Positions 10,565 through 21,087 of a stretch of 64,000 nt of DNA are shown here, piece by piece. Each line of letters starts with the position of its first letter. The stretch's first letter is position 1. The notes below the pieces were generated by a model, which saw only the letters and a program-made list of their open reading frames with translations, did no database searches and was not told the origin of the DNA. The DNA lies in assembly GCA_020747065.1 (NCBI GenBank), contig JAGMVK010000012.1, positions 1,302,001-1,366,000 on the forward strand. The letters are read 5' to 3'. This DNA is from Cadophora sp. MPI-SDFR-AT-0126 (lineage: Eukaryota > Ascomycota > Leotiomycetes > Helotiales > Ploettnerulaceae). The position numbers were made by a program, and so were the translations under genes.

Positions 10565-12642
10565 AGCGGCGGCTTTCTTGGAATAGATTTGGTTTTGCAA
10601 TGGGTTGGGATGGGTTCTTTCTTTTGGTTCGGATGGAAAATGAATACCCCTAGGCTCGCTCTGTTGAGCAATTCTGGAAGTCCTTTCAGCGAGCGTTTTT
10701 ACATTTCTTTCCTCTTTTTGTCACTTCGCTTCTTTTGATTTTCGATACTTTTCTGATGCCATAGTATAAAGATCTTGAACATCTTAATTTACCTCCTTTG
10801 TGCACACTCCTCCTTTCTGCTCCATGCACTGTCTATTGGCACTTGTTACCTCGAGATCCCGACCCAAACAGCAAACAAAATGCGCCTAGCCGGGCCCAAC
10901 TCCCAGTCTCTCGCAAATTGCATACCAAAACTTCCCCCTCACACACCAAGCGGCCACTACAGCCCTTCAAAACCACCACTCAACCCACCTACCAGTCACA
11001 GCTCCTCTCTCGTTCCTTAACACACACGCATGCAAATACAAGCTCAGCCCCCAAGTCTTCCGACGCGGAGAAAACCCACCGCACACTCTCGCCAAGCCCG
11101 AAATTCGGTACCCAATCAGCGAGGGTGTTTATCGCGGACTCCCCTCGCTCAGCCAGCCACAGCCGAGCGAGGTATTGCGCGACGCAGAACTAAGTCGTGT
11201 GAAGATTTGTGAAGGCCGACTACTGCGGCGTCCATAAAGAACGAGTAAGTAGTCGGCTCACCACAATTGTAATATGATATTTGCTTCGAGACCCATTTCT
11301 AGGAAGAAGAGGTGAAGATTTCAAAGTATGTGCATCGGTGTCCCGCCCATCTGGTAAGAAGCTTTTCACTCGCACACCTAATTATATCATCCCCCAACTC
11401 CATCGTGCGAACTTCAAGACCGCGATACAGCGATTCTTCCAATAGAACATGAATACCGAACTTCGTCACTCGCCCCTCGCCCAATCCCGACTCGGAACAT
11501 CTGGCTCTCGTTCGTTCACGCCGAATCACAAGACATCTTCCCCCATCTCCTCATTTCCACAAACCAGCCATAAATTCACAAACGATTCTCCACCTTCCAG
11601 CTTCCTTCTTCTAGATTCCTCTTTTTAATAACTTCCTTCTGCTCTTCTCAGCTACTCATCTGCTCATACCTCATGTACGGGTGACATACATAATTAGTGC
11701 CGCCCACACACACCGTCACTGAGCCTACTGATGTCCCGCGCCCTTGAGGCTCCACGGCTCTGTTGGCACTGGGGTTGGAATGACGCTGGCCAGGTATTTG
11801 CTTGGATCGATTCCTTCCTCAACTATTTGCTGGTCTTATGTTCTGAAATTTTAGGGTGTTGTTACTGCATGAAGCTAGACCAAGTGTTGAAGTGAATGAT
11901 CTGCAGTCTGGAATGACCTTGATAGTGATGAGTATGAGGGGATGAACGGAAGCGGAGCGGGTACTTACATTTTTCGTTCTGTTTCGCTCTTGTGTATTCT
12001 CTCGTTTATCTGGTTTCTGCCCTGCGGGAAGGACTTAGCGAAACCTGGGATTATGCCAGCTGCATTGAGCTAAATGACCTCGTGTTCACTCTGGCTGTTG
12101 TTAAATTCCATGAAGTGTCTTTATCAATCGTAGAGCTTAGGCAAAGACGAATGTTCCCAAGAATTTGACTTACTATTTGTCAGAGAGATCCTTTGCACTT
12201 GGAATCTACCCCCCAAAGCCTGTGAGGCAAGTTTCCGAGCCCTTTGCTGGAAGCAGACATAATACTCTCGAGCCTCAATATGAGCAGTGGAGAATCTGCC
12301 GTTCTGTAGGATTTTGAAAAGAGATGAAAGTGTGACTCCACCAAAAATATTATTGCAAACGCGTTACTGTTCACTCACGTATTCTTGATCCCGTATCGGT
12401 ACACTCTTTAAGCCAATACTTTTCTTCTCAATGATTGCCCTCAACATTGGACTTGGAAGCGAGGACACTCGCTTATCGGAGTAAACAAATCCGATATCGG
12501 CGAAGTTCCCCTTGAAAGGCCAAAACCCCACCTCCTGAGAAAAAAAAAATCGCCCACCAAATGGGATTCCATCCAGCCTTGATAACAACGCAAGAACGGA
12601 CGACCAGAAAAGAATAAAAGAAAAAAAAGAGTTGAAGTGTTT
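10565..12642. other. Intergenic, no supported gene
   Basis: About 2 kb. Pro/Ser-rich frames around 10.8-11.2 kb and a minus-strand frame at 11.3-11.5 kb have no domain, no matching splice pattern and composition expected of shadow frames. I see no gene I can support. An A-run lies next to the tRNA at about 12620. Confidence 0.35.
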
Positions 12643-12733
12643 TGCAACTGCCGTGAATCGAACACGAACCTCCACCTTACTCGACGTTTTTACGTCTGGA
12701 AGGGTGGAATCCTAACCATTGGACCACAGAAGC
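12643..12733 (-). tRNA. tRNA-Gly (anticodon UCC) with 19-nt intron
   Basis: Read on the minus strand, the D arm is GTCC/GGAT with loop AATGGTTA. The anticodon stem is CCACC/GGTGG with loop CT-TCC-A, and the T arm is TCGTG/CACGG with loop TTCGATT. A 19-nt intron sits after position 37 and contains a GACGT/ACGTC hairpin. A-box (TGGTCCAATGG) and B-box (GTTCGATTC) sequences are good. The acceptor stem (GCTTCTG with CAGTTGC) has two adjacent U-U mismatches at pairs 3:70 and 4:69, so this copy may be decaying. The discriminator base A at 12643 is included. Confidence 0.75.
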
Positions 12734-13321
12734 CAGAATTAGAACATGCTCGCTGTTCGTGATGGTGGTTTTTCTTATTTGATTATCTAAAAGTATTAGT
12801 TGGTATCCACTCTGTGCTCGAAGTTTAGCCGAATGCCGAGCCCGCGTGAAAGGCTCAGGGCTCGAACATCAAGATTGAGGAAGGCTCCGAAAGCATGAGC
12901 AAAGCAATTCACGCCATTCTTGAATGCTAAGGAGAGATGGCTCAGAAACAGCTTTGGGAAAGGCAGTAGAGTTGCTGATACTATAAGTGGGTATTATGTA
13001 CCTCAGTCAAACGAAGCTATGTAGTCACAAGTAATGGAGGTAACTTAGACATTGTAAGTCTTGGCTTGGTTCTGTTTGAACGGTAAGAAGTGATACCTGG
13101 CCGTATGCACACTTGTCTTCTGCTTCTTAGCTGTCCCTTTTGTCTGCCCTTCTTGTTGATTTGCCGCTCCAAGATTGCGTAGAGGTGTTTCATCCCTCTT
13201 TGGAGTTCCGATAGTATGGCATATCCAGAGCAAATGCTTCAGCAGCAGCCCTGACTAACTGTCGCCCCCTCCATGTCTTGGAGCGAATTGCCTTGGCTAC
13301 TTGATCAGTACACAAGTATGC
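12734..13321. other. Intergenic
   Basis: Holds the upstream flank of the tRNA and the 3' flank of the PLP1-like gene. No supported frame. Confidence 0.4.
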
Positions 13322-13984
13322 TCAATCCCATTCCTCATCGTCACTATCTGCCTTCTTCTGTGCCTTCACTCCCCACTTCACACTTGCTTCTCCCACGGCC
13401 TTTGCTCTTTGCAAAACTCCAGCTCCCAGTAACCTAGTCTCTAGATCTTTGGTTGTGAAAGTATCCTCGGTATAACCCAATCCCTCGAATCCAACAATCC
13501 GGTCAACACTGACCCCATTCGCAAATGCCAGCACGCAAGGCAGCACCTGGATCTTCAACTTGACGACCAAGAAAGGTGCATTATCGACCTTCATCTTCAA
13601 GAACCGTGTATCCGTATGCTTCGCCGCAAGAGCCTGCCACGATCAGCCCAAGTTTTAACCCAGAAAGAATGGTCCTACCTCTAGATGCCCATCCATAACC
13701 CCGCATCGTGCGAAATCGTCCTTTGCAAAATGCACCACGGCAAACTTGACGGAAGTTGTCAATTCCATCAATGCCTTCTCCTCCTTGATCTCCGTATAAT
13801 TTCCAAACCCATCACTCTTCTGCGCCTTTGCGCGCGAGAATTCGGAATGTAATTGCTGGATGCGTTGTTCGCGGAAGGCATCTAGAGCTGGGGAGTCCTC
13901 GAGGGAGGCAATAAGAGCATCTTCGTCGTCAGATGTACTGCCCGCATCAAGAATGGCTGCTACTTGAGCATCTAATTTTGCCAT
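13322..13984 (-). CDS. TXNDC9/PLP1 phosducin-like, thioredoxin-fold protein
   Basis: Phosducin-like co-chaperone family (TXNDC9 in animals, Plp1 in yeasts), thought to modulate the CCT chaperonin and tubulin/actin folding. Two exons (13984-13679, 13633-13322; 44-nt phase-0 intron) give 205 residues. After an acidic N-terminal helix region comes the conserved GFGNYTEIKEEKAL. The thioredoxin fold follows with VVHFAKDDFARCGVMDGHL, VDNAPFLVVKLKIQVLPCV and the acidic end SDDEEWD. The CxxC redox pair is absent, as expected for this family. It is divergent with the VRG4 gene; their intergenic space has been opened by a transposon whose left end lies about 196 bp from this start codon. Confidence 0.9.
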
Positions 13985-14181
13985 TTTGGGTATTTGTGAA
14001 GTTCCTGCGGCTTGACGAGACGCGCTGAAAGCCACCTTAGATTTCGCGATGCGTCCGGCCCTACGCGTGGCCCTAGGCTCGATTGAGAGACACATAGAAT
14101 TTGAAATCCAGACCCAGACACAATTCGTATCGCTGGAAACAACCGGATTATTCTCTCTTGAATCTATCTGCATCGAAACTA

Positions 14182-14261
14182 CTAGTCGGTCCACCTTCTG
14201 TGGCTCGGGGCTCGCTTACAGTCGGGGAAAGCAAATGTCACAGGAAAGCAAAAGTGTCACA
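14182..14261 (+). repeat. Left terminal inverted repeat (80 bp)
   Basis: Identical to the reverse complement of 16525-16604. Near its inner end it holds a direct pair, GGAAAGCAAATGTCACA and GGAAAGCAAAAGTGTCACA, which may be transposase binding sites (inference). Confidence 0.97.
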
Positions 14262-14350
14262 GCTCGGGTTAACATCGGCGATTTATTTTTAGTGTAAACC
14301 CCACCAAAACCAAGTCGCCGGCAACAATTATTCAAATGCAAAACTCCATA

Positions 14351-16421
14351 TCAAATCCCTAATTTTACATAGTCGGTTCCTGTAATAAATGAGTCCTCCT
14401 TATCCTCTTCTCCAGAGCTTTCGGCGTATTCTGAGCCTACCGGCGAAGAATCGACGTACTCAGCGTATTGAGTACAAGCCTTCTCTCCACTTGATTGCGT
14501 ATATATCTCTACTTCTTCGTCGTTATCAAGCTCCACTTGATATTGCAATTTAGACGCCAATAGGCCTGGGTGACCCTCTTCAGTTAGAAGTACAGCCTCT
14601 ACAGCGTTGGGCTTTTTATCTGGTTCTCTCTCTCGTATCAAAAGCTCAGAATCAGGTGGAATAACCTCTCCTGCACGAACTAGTTCCTGTATCCTTTGCT
14701 TTCTTACCTTATTAATCTTCCTAGCCGCAACTCCCGCTACTCTTAGAGACTCCTTGTGTTTTCCAATAGCCTGGGAAAGTAGTCTCGTAGCTCTCTTAAG
14801 CTCTTCCATTCGTTCAGCTTCTGCCTTTGCAGAGATCTGTACTCGTAACTCAGTAACTGTAGGTGCAGAACCTCCACCATTACTCTTAATTGTACGCCGA
14901 GAAGTCTTCTTCCGTCTAGCACTTTCCTGTAGCTTTTGTTGCAAGAGAGCGTGCTCTGTAGTCGTCAAATAAGCCTTCTGGAGTTGTACCGCCGTCTCCT
15001 TCATTGCCTCTTTAAAGACCTCCACGGTATTATCAGAGAATGTCGTCGGATCTCTACCAATAAACGACTCAATTGCTGCTTTCGTCTTCCAAACCTTTTC
15101 AGAGGCAGTGTTTGAAGGAAGCTCAGGCTCCGTAGAAAGGTTTCCTTTGCTGAAAGACCGTACTCTCGTGAGGCCGGTTTTACAGCTTAACGGCCAGATT
15201 CCGGACTCTTTGAAAGCGTTGCAAATAGTATGGGAAACTAGCGTTTCTTCTCTGATCCGGGACAGGTCTCTAAAGAAAGACGTGATTGTATATTCAAGAT
15301 CTAAGCTACGCAACGCCGAATTAACGGCAAGAGAGTGGTAGTGTTTCCATGGTCTAAATATGCCGACATCTAGAGGTTGGAGAGCATGCGTTAGGTGGCT
15401 TGGAAAGTACCAAGGAAGAATATGATTCTCTTTTAAGAGCAGTTGAAAGGGCAAAAAGAAGTGAGATTCGTGGCCGTCTAAGAGCAAGAGCTTCCACGGC
15501 TTATTTGGACCGGCATGCGAGTACTTGATCAAGTGATAGCCATATTTCATGATTACGTCGTTATTGACGTAGCCACTTGAAGAACAGACGATTGTCTCTT
15601 CACCCGTGAGGTTTGGAGACACCCAATTTTGCATGATATGTTCTCCAGGACAGATTATAAAAGGTGGCAAAGGTTTCTGGCCATCTCCACGTACAGTTTC
15701 CGTGACCGTAACGGTTTTACGGCTTCCCTGAGTTGCAGTATATAGCTCCGTAACAGCTACAGGTACAACGACCTTCTCTGCGGAGGGGCAACCAACTCGT
15801 ACACCTGATTCGTCCATATTCAAGACCTTCTTTCCTGAATTAATATGTAGCCTCCGCATCTCTTTCCCTAGAGCCTCGAACCAAGCCTTAATCTCTTCTT
15901 CAGTATGCGATTCTAGACGTATAACCTCCATAGGCTTCGTCTTCAGCGTGTGGAGTTGTACGTTCTTATTCAACCAAGTTGTGTACCACCGATCGGAGGG
16001 AGCTGATTTTGGAGGATTCTGAGACTGTATAATATCAGCAGAGGTTCACGGAAGTAAGGAGAGGCTCTTACTGCCAAAAGATGAGTAATTGCTGATTTAA
16101 CCATTGCATGCGTAGCTCCAAGACCTAACTCCCATTGCTCTGGCAATATTGAATAATCGCCGTCTCTTGCACCGGCGATAACACCTTATTATGGCCACCA
16201 CTTCCTGGCGAATCTGCGGTCCTTATACCTCCCTGAGCCTTCTTCCTCCTTGCCCTACAGATGGATTGACGTAAAGTAGACTCAGAAACACCATATATTC
16301 GCGCCGCAGTCTTCGACGATTCCGTTGAGTGCTCAAGAGCCCATTTCCGAGCCTCTGCGAAGGCTATATTGTAGTCTGACTTCGTGGCGTACTTGCCAAA
16401 GTAATTTCCAGGTAAGGGCAT
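14351..16421 (-). pseudogene. pogo-like transposase, one frame change in the N-terminal region
   Basis: DDE-type transposase. The first part (start 16421) is a psq/CENP-B-like helix-turn-helix region (ARIYGVSESTLRQSICRARR). The reading frame stops at 16125. The downstream frame picks up with EQWELGLGATHA at about 16140, so one base has been lost or two gained near 16137-16145. After that a 47-nt intron (16025-16071, GTAAGA...TACAG, phase 0) joins the long exon ending at 14351. The catalytic triad is present: NMDESG, LLLDGHESH and LQPLDVGIF. The C-terminal third is charged and coiled-coil-like. Unless this is a sequencing error or recoding occurs, this copy makes no full protein. Its perfect ends could still be used in trans. 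Confidence 0.85.
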
Positions 16422-16524
16422 TTGAACGATCGTAAATCGAAATGAAAATTGGTCGGTGGTGGATCACAATCGCGATTCAAAAAGTAGTGTTTTTGGTGGG
16501 AAAACGCGCTTCGCGTATCTGAGT

Positions 16525-16604
16525 TGTGACACTTTTGCTTTCCTGTGACATTTGCTTTCCCCGACTGTAAGCGAGCCCCGAGCCACAGAAGGTGGACCGA
16601 CTAG
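16525..16604 (-). repeat. Right terminal inverted repeat (80 bp)
   Basis: Perfect inverted copy of 14182-14261. The repeats diverge immediately inside position 80 (CTCGGG against CTCAGA). Confidence 0.97.
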
Positions 16605-16993
16605 TACATCATTCTGTTCTTACGAACCCTTACCAATTTGGACCCCTTTTTGAGAGATTGCCACGACGCCTCCAAAATCTTAAAATCCCCTTGCGCACCA
16701 TCCCTGCAATCCGGGTCTAAAATTAACGACCGCTAAGGGTTTTGGAAGGGAGAGGCCAGGTACTTTGTTGAACCTCCCTGACAATCTTCAACTCTTCAAC
16801 TCAGGACGTCGACCAGCTATACAGCCACTCCCATCAGTCGCAGATATCTCGATCGATGCTGCGATAATAACGAATCGTACTCGAGCGATCGTTCCCCTTA
16901 CCGTTCAACCGACAAGCCAGCTTCTCCCTTTCGTAATCGCGAGGACGCCCCCTTCCAACACCTCTCTTCAACACCACTTGGACAACCGCAGCC

Positions 16994-18322
16994 ATGGACA
17001 ACAAGAAGAACGAAGACTATGCCATCGAAATGCCCGAGAGACATTTCAATGGGCGGAATTCTCCTTCTGCCAGGGATCCCTTCATCATTCCGACCAGATC
17101 CCCGAGAAACCCTCCAGCCGCTCCCCTTTCCAACATCACGAACAGCCCCCCTCTCTCCATTCTGGCATACTGTCTAGCTTCGATATCGATGACAGTGACG
17201 AACAAGTACTGTGTGTCTGGACCCAACTGGAATTTGAACTTCTTTTATCTCGCAATCCAGGTACGTTCCTCGCGCAGGATTTGCAGGTGGTGGCTAATGA
17301 ATTCAGTCTCTGGTGTGCATTACTGCTATCATACTCTGCAAGCAAGCTGGGCTGATCACGACTCTCGCTCCATTTGATTCCAAGAAAGCAAAGACATGTA
17401 AGGAAGTTGTCTGGGGGCTACTGGACGAGTGCTAACGTGTACAGGGTTTCCCATCTCCCTTCTCCTCGTCGGCATGATCTATACCAGTACCAAAGCTCTC
17501 CAATACCTCTCGGTCCCTGTCTACACGATTTTCAAAAACTTGGCCATCATCGTCACTGCATACGGAGAGGTTTTGTGGTTCGGAGGAAGCGTCACAGCAT
17601 CGGCTCTTTTCGCCTTCGGGCTTATGGTTCTCAGCTCTGTAGTTGCTGCTTGGGCTGATATTCAAAGTGCGCTTTATGGAAGCGCCGATATCCAGAATGC
17701 GGAAGCTGCATTGGCTATTTCGACCTTGAATGCTGGTTATGCATGGATGGGAATGAACGTTTTCTGCACTTCGGCCTATGTTCTGTCGATGCGCAAGGTT
17801 ATCAAGAAGATGAACTTCAAGGATTGGGATAGTGAGTTCTGGTTCTCCCTCTCTTTGGAATACTGCTAATATTTGTGCCAAGCCATGTTCTACAACAACC
17901 TCCTCACCATCCCAGTCCTCTTCATCTGCTCATTCCTCTTCGAGAACTGGTCCAGCGCGAACATCGAGAAGAACTTCCCTGTCGAGTCTCGAAGGAGCCT
18001 GATGGTTGGATTCGTCTACTCTGGCCTTGGAACCATCTTCATCTCCTACTGCTCAGCTTGGTGTATTCGAGTCACCTCCTCTACTACATACTCCATGGTC
18101 GGAGCCCTCAACAAGCTGCCTATCGCAGTCAGTGGTCTTATCTTCTTTGCGGCACCGGTTACCTTCGGAAGTGTTTCAGCCATCATCATTGGGTTCATCA
18201 GTGGAATCGTCTACACCTGGGCCAAGGTCAGACAAACGCAGATGAGCAAGATGTCGCTTCCATCCTCAAACCAGCAAGTCATGAGCGCCAGCTCGCAAAG
18301 CGACCGAGATGCCTCGAAGTAG
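16994..18322 (+). CDS. VRG4: GDP-mannose transporter, Golgi (VRG4/GmtA type)
   Basis: Imports GDP-mannose into the Golgi in exchange for GMP, for protein and lipid mannosylation. Four exons (16994-17260, 17307-17397, 17445-17831, 17883-18322) give 394 residues, near the family norm. The N-terminal cytosolic tail is followed by about ten hydrophobic segments. The nucleotide-sugar signatures FYNNLL and GALNKLPIA are both present, as is VTNKYCVSG near the first helix. The C-terminal tail is Ser-rich. The leader runs back to the transposon end about 390 bp upstream, so the element may have moved distal promoter sequence. It pairs functionally with the sphingolipid mannosyltransferase at 36.7 kb, which needs Golgi GDP-mannose. 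Confidence 0.95.
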
Positions 18323-19558
18323 ATTCCATTCAAAAGGCCCTTTGCCTCTTCTCGACACTCACCTTCGAGTCAGTCCGAGTTTACAAATCGACCGTCAAGT
18401 CAAGCCACGAGTCCCTTGGCTTTTTGACGGGTTAAGACTTTATTTTGTGTATTATAGCATTTTACAGCTCATGTTGTTTTAGACGGGGTGGCGATGGATC
18501 ATACAAATGGTTCGGGTTGGCGTGAGTTCCATATTTGGGTGCATGCATCCAATGAGACGACGTCTATGTTCTTCTTTGTTCTCCTTGGGTTTTGTTGAAG
18601 TTTTCGAATGATGGCGTAAGATATTGTAGGGATTACAGAAAAAAAATATACAATACGAATAATGGAAATCTAGACCTTATTTCTCTTTCTTCTAGCCATC
18701 TATTATCTACTTCTATTTCTTGATTTCTAGTCGCCTGTATCGTCTCTTACGAGGTTAGATATTACTCTTCTCCTCATCACCTTCATCGCATTCCCTTGCA
18801 CAACAACCTTTCGATCACATCTATTCCCTGAATCTCATAACCCTTCCCCTCTCCAAACACTACATTTAAAATCTGGAAAGGAGTCGCCGCGGTAGCCGCT
18901 ACCTGTCCTTCAGACAGTGTCGAGATGACGACTAAAGAGCATGCTATATCGGCCATGACCGCTATGCTACTGTGGAGGCTTTGCCCGGGGTTTAGGTGGA
19001 TGGGTGTGCTGGTAAATCTGAGGAGGGCTATTAGTCGGGCTAATGGGGCTGCTTCAGTGGATGACGAGGGAAAATTTGGCAGATGGGGATGGGCTTGAGG
19101 CTGTGGCGTGTAGGGACTGAGAGGGCAGTCCAAGTGAGGACTTGAGTGTAGGGGTGTTTGGAGGATATTCTTTTTCTTTTATTTGGAGCTTGGATGAGGC
19201 TATGTGATGAAATGTGGATGAGAAGTGCTAGAATGAACGATTCTCCCCAATAAATGATCTTGAAATGAGAAAAGTTAAGATTAGAACTAGACGTTGTAGA
19301 AGCAAGCTTTGATGACTTTTTGAAGTGAAAAGTCTGTCAACGATTGGTTTTACTGACCAGCAGGACGTGGAAATTCCACCATGGGGCCTGCACAAGGCTG
19401 GCCTCGGCAAATGACGTCCCTCAGCCGCGTCTGTTCAAGAAAATATTCGCGATAACTCCAAGTGCTCGAACCACATTCGACCATTGAGCTGGTCTCAATA
19501 TTCAATTGTGCCAAATTGCCAAATCTGGCAGACTCGATACTATATCAAAAACACAAAG
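18323..19558. other. Intergenic
   Basis: 3' flank of VRG4 and promoter of MMM1. A minus-strand frame at 18783-19133 lacks an ATG near its beginning and has no domain. No gene is supported. Confidence 0.4.
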
Positions 19559-20859
19559 ATGCCTGCCGATGCACCCAGAATCGAATCCTCGTACGTGTTC
19601 CCTCCTTCCACCACCACAATTCTAACCCCTCCAGCCTCTCCTTCACACAAGGCCTCCTCCTCGGCCAACTCTCAGTCGTAATCCTCCTCGGGGCTTTCAT
19701 CAAATTCTTCATATTCGGTGATCCTCCCTCCCCCGACATAACGGCCGCTCTACGCGCAACAGAACGACGCTCCCGCACCCTCGCACACAAACGCTCTCTC
19801 CTCTCCCTCCGCACATCCTCTCGGCCCTCCGCACCCTCCACACACCATCAAACACTCAACAAGAAACGATCGAGCGTGCTGCGCAACCCCCCGCCTCTCA
19901 CCACAAACACTATACTCAGCAAGACATATTACAACGTTGATTCGCACCAGCCGGAGAGTCTGGATTGGTTCAATGTGCTGATCGCGCAGACGATAGCGCA
20001 GTTCAGGAGCGATGCGCAGCACGACGATGCGATATTGACGTCTCTCACGAAGGCTTTGAATGGCACGTCACGGCCGGATTTTCTAGACGAGATTAAAGTC
20101 ACAGAGTTGAGTCTCGGTGAAGACTTCCCTATCTTCAGCAATTGTAGGGTTATACCCGTTGATGAAGATGGGTTGAGCTTGGGCGCTCCTACGAGGGGCG
20201 AGGCGGCGGGGATGGAACATGGAAGGTTACAAGCGCGCATGGATGTCGATTTGAGTGATTTCATCACGTTGGCTGTGGAGACGAAATTGCTGCTTAACTA
20301 TCCTAAGCCGCTGGTTGCGGTGCTGCCTGTCGCGCTGGCGGTTAGTGTAGTGAGGTTCAGTGGCACGTTGTCTATCTCGTTCATTCCGGGGAGTCCGAAT
20401 AATGCCACGATGCTGGCGTTCAGTTTTCTCGATGACTATAGACTCGACTTCTCGGTCAGGAGTCTGGTGGGTAGTCGAAGCCGTTTGCAGGATGTGCCGA
20501 AGATTGCGTCGCTGGTGGAGGCAAGACTGCATACCTGGTTTGATGAGAGGGCTGTTGAACCTAGGTTCCAGCAGATTGAATTGCCGAGTCTGTGGCCTCG
20601 GAAGAAGAATACTAGAGGTGGTGAGGAAGTGGGCAGTGGGAGTGGACTGGGGAGTGAGCCAGCCAGTGTGAGTCGTGCCAAAGGAAAGGAAATTGAAAGG
20701 GACTTGAGAGAGGAGGCGAGGAGAGAAGTTGAGGCTGAAGCGAGGGCCAGAGGTGAGGGTGACGGGATGGAGCAGGAAGGGTTGAGGTGGAGGAGGATAG
20801 CGAGAGGGGAGGGTGAGTATGCTATGCCTGGGAGTATGCCAGGTTTGAATATGACTTGA
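19559..20859 (+). CDS. MMM1: Maintenance of mitochondrial morphology protein 1 (ERMES, SMP domain)
   Basis: ER-anchored subunit of the ERMES ER-mitochondria tether; its SMP domain carries phospholipids together with Mdm12. Two exons (19559-19590, 19635-20859) give 418 residues. The 44-nt intron has GTACGT, a CTAAC branch site and CTCCAG, and restores the conserved start [20 protein letters not shown] single membrane anchor ([19 protein letters not shown]) is followed by a linker. The SMP domain runs from about [18 protein letters not shown] to the [14 protein letters not shown] region. The C-terminus has charged repeats and ends [10 protein letters not shown], as in other fungal MMM1 proteins. 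A longer unspliced frame from 19462 is rejected because it misses this start. Confidence 0.95.
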
Positions 20860-21087
20860 AGATTCTGTTCATATGCACCGGCAGCTGTGTTGTTTACTTG
20901 CTCGCGTGATGTCTGCCTAGGTGCATTGTCCGAGAAAGCTCAAAACGCATGAGTCGAAGGACCTGGTTGCGAGAGTACATGGGGAGGTCGGGAAGTCAGC
21001 TTACCAAGCAGTATGCCCCACTTCACACGATCTACGCTTCTTTCCTTTTCGATCTCTGGACCTCCAAGAAATAAAAGGTAAGGCAAG

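Larger units (their letters stand above)
14182..16604 (-). mobile_element. Fot1/pogo-like (Tc1/mariner superfamily) DNA transposon
   Basis: A complete 2423-bp element. It is flanked by the TA dinucleotide at 14180-14181 and 16605-16606, the target duplication typical of Tc1/mariner. Its ends are perfect 80-bp inverted repeats beginning CTAGTCGG. It encodes one transposase on the minus strand. Identical repeats suggest a recent insertion. It sits in the divergent promoter region between the PLP1-like and VRG4 genes; removing it would leave a spacer of about 0.8 kb between the start codons, or about 0.6 kb counting only the flanks nearest the element. Confidence 0.95.

Noticed and set aside
10880..11200. 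Pro/Ser-rich frames that could be a small basic protein
   Set aside because: Several overlapping frames look equally good and none shows a domain or a consistent splice pattern.
18783..19133. 116-codon minus-strand frame
   Set aside because: It begins with a non-ATG codon, has no domain and no splice partner.
19462..19558. Upstream start for MMM1 giving a 465-residue unspliced protein
   Set aside because: A 44-nt intron with good donor, CTAAC branch site and acceptor restores the family N-terminus from the ATG at 19559; the longer frame reads through that intron.
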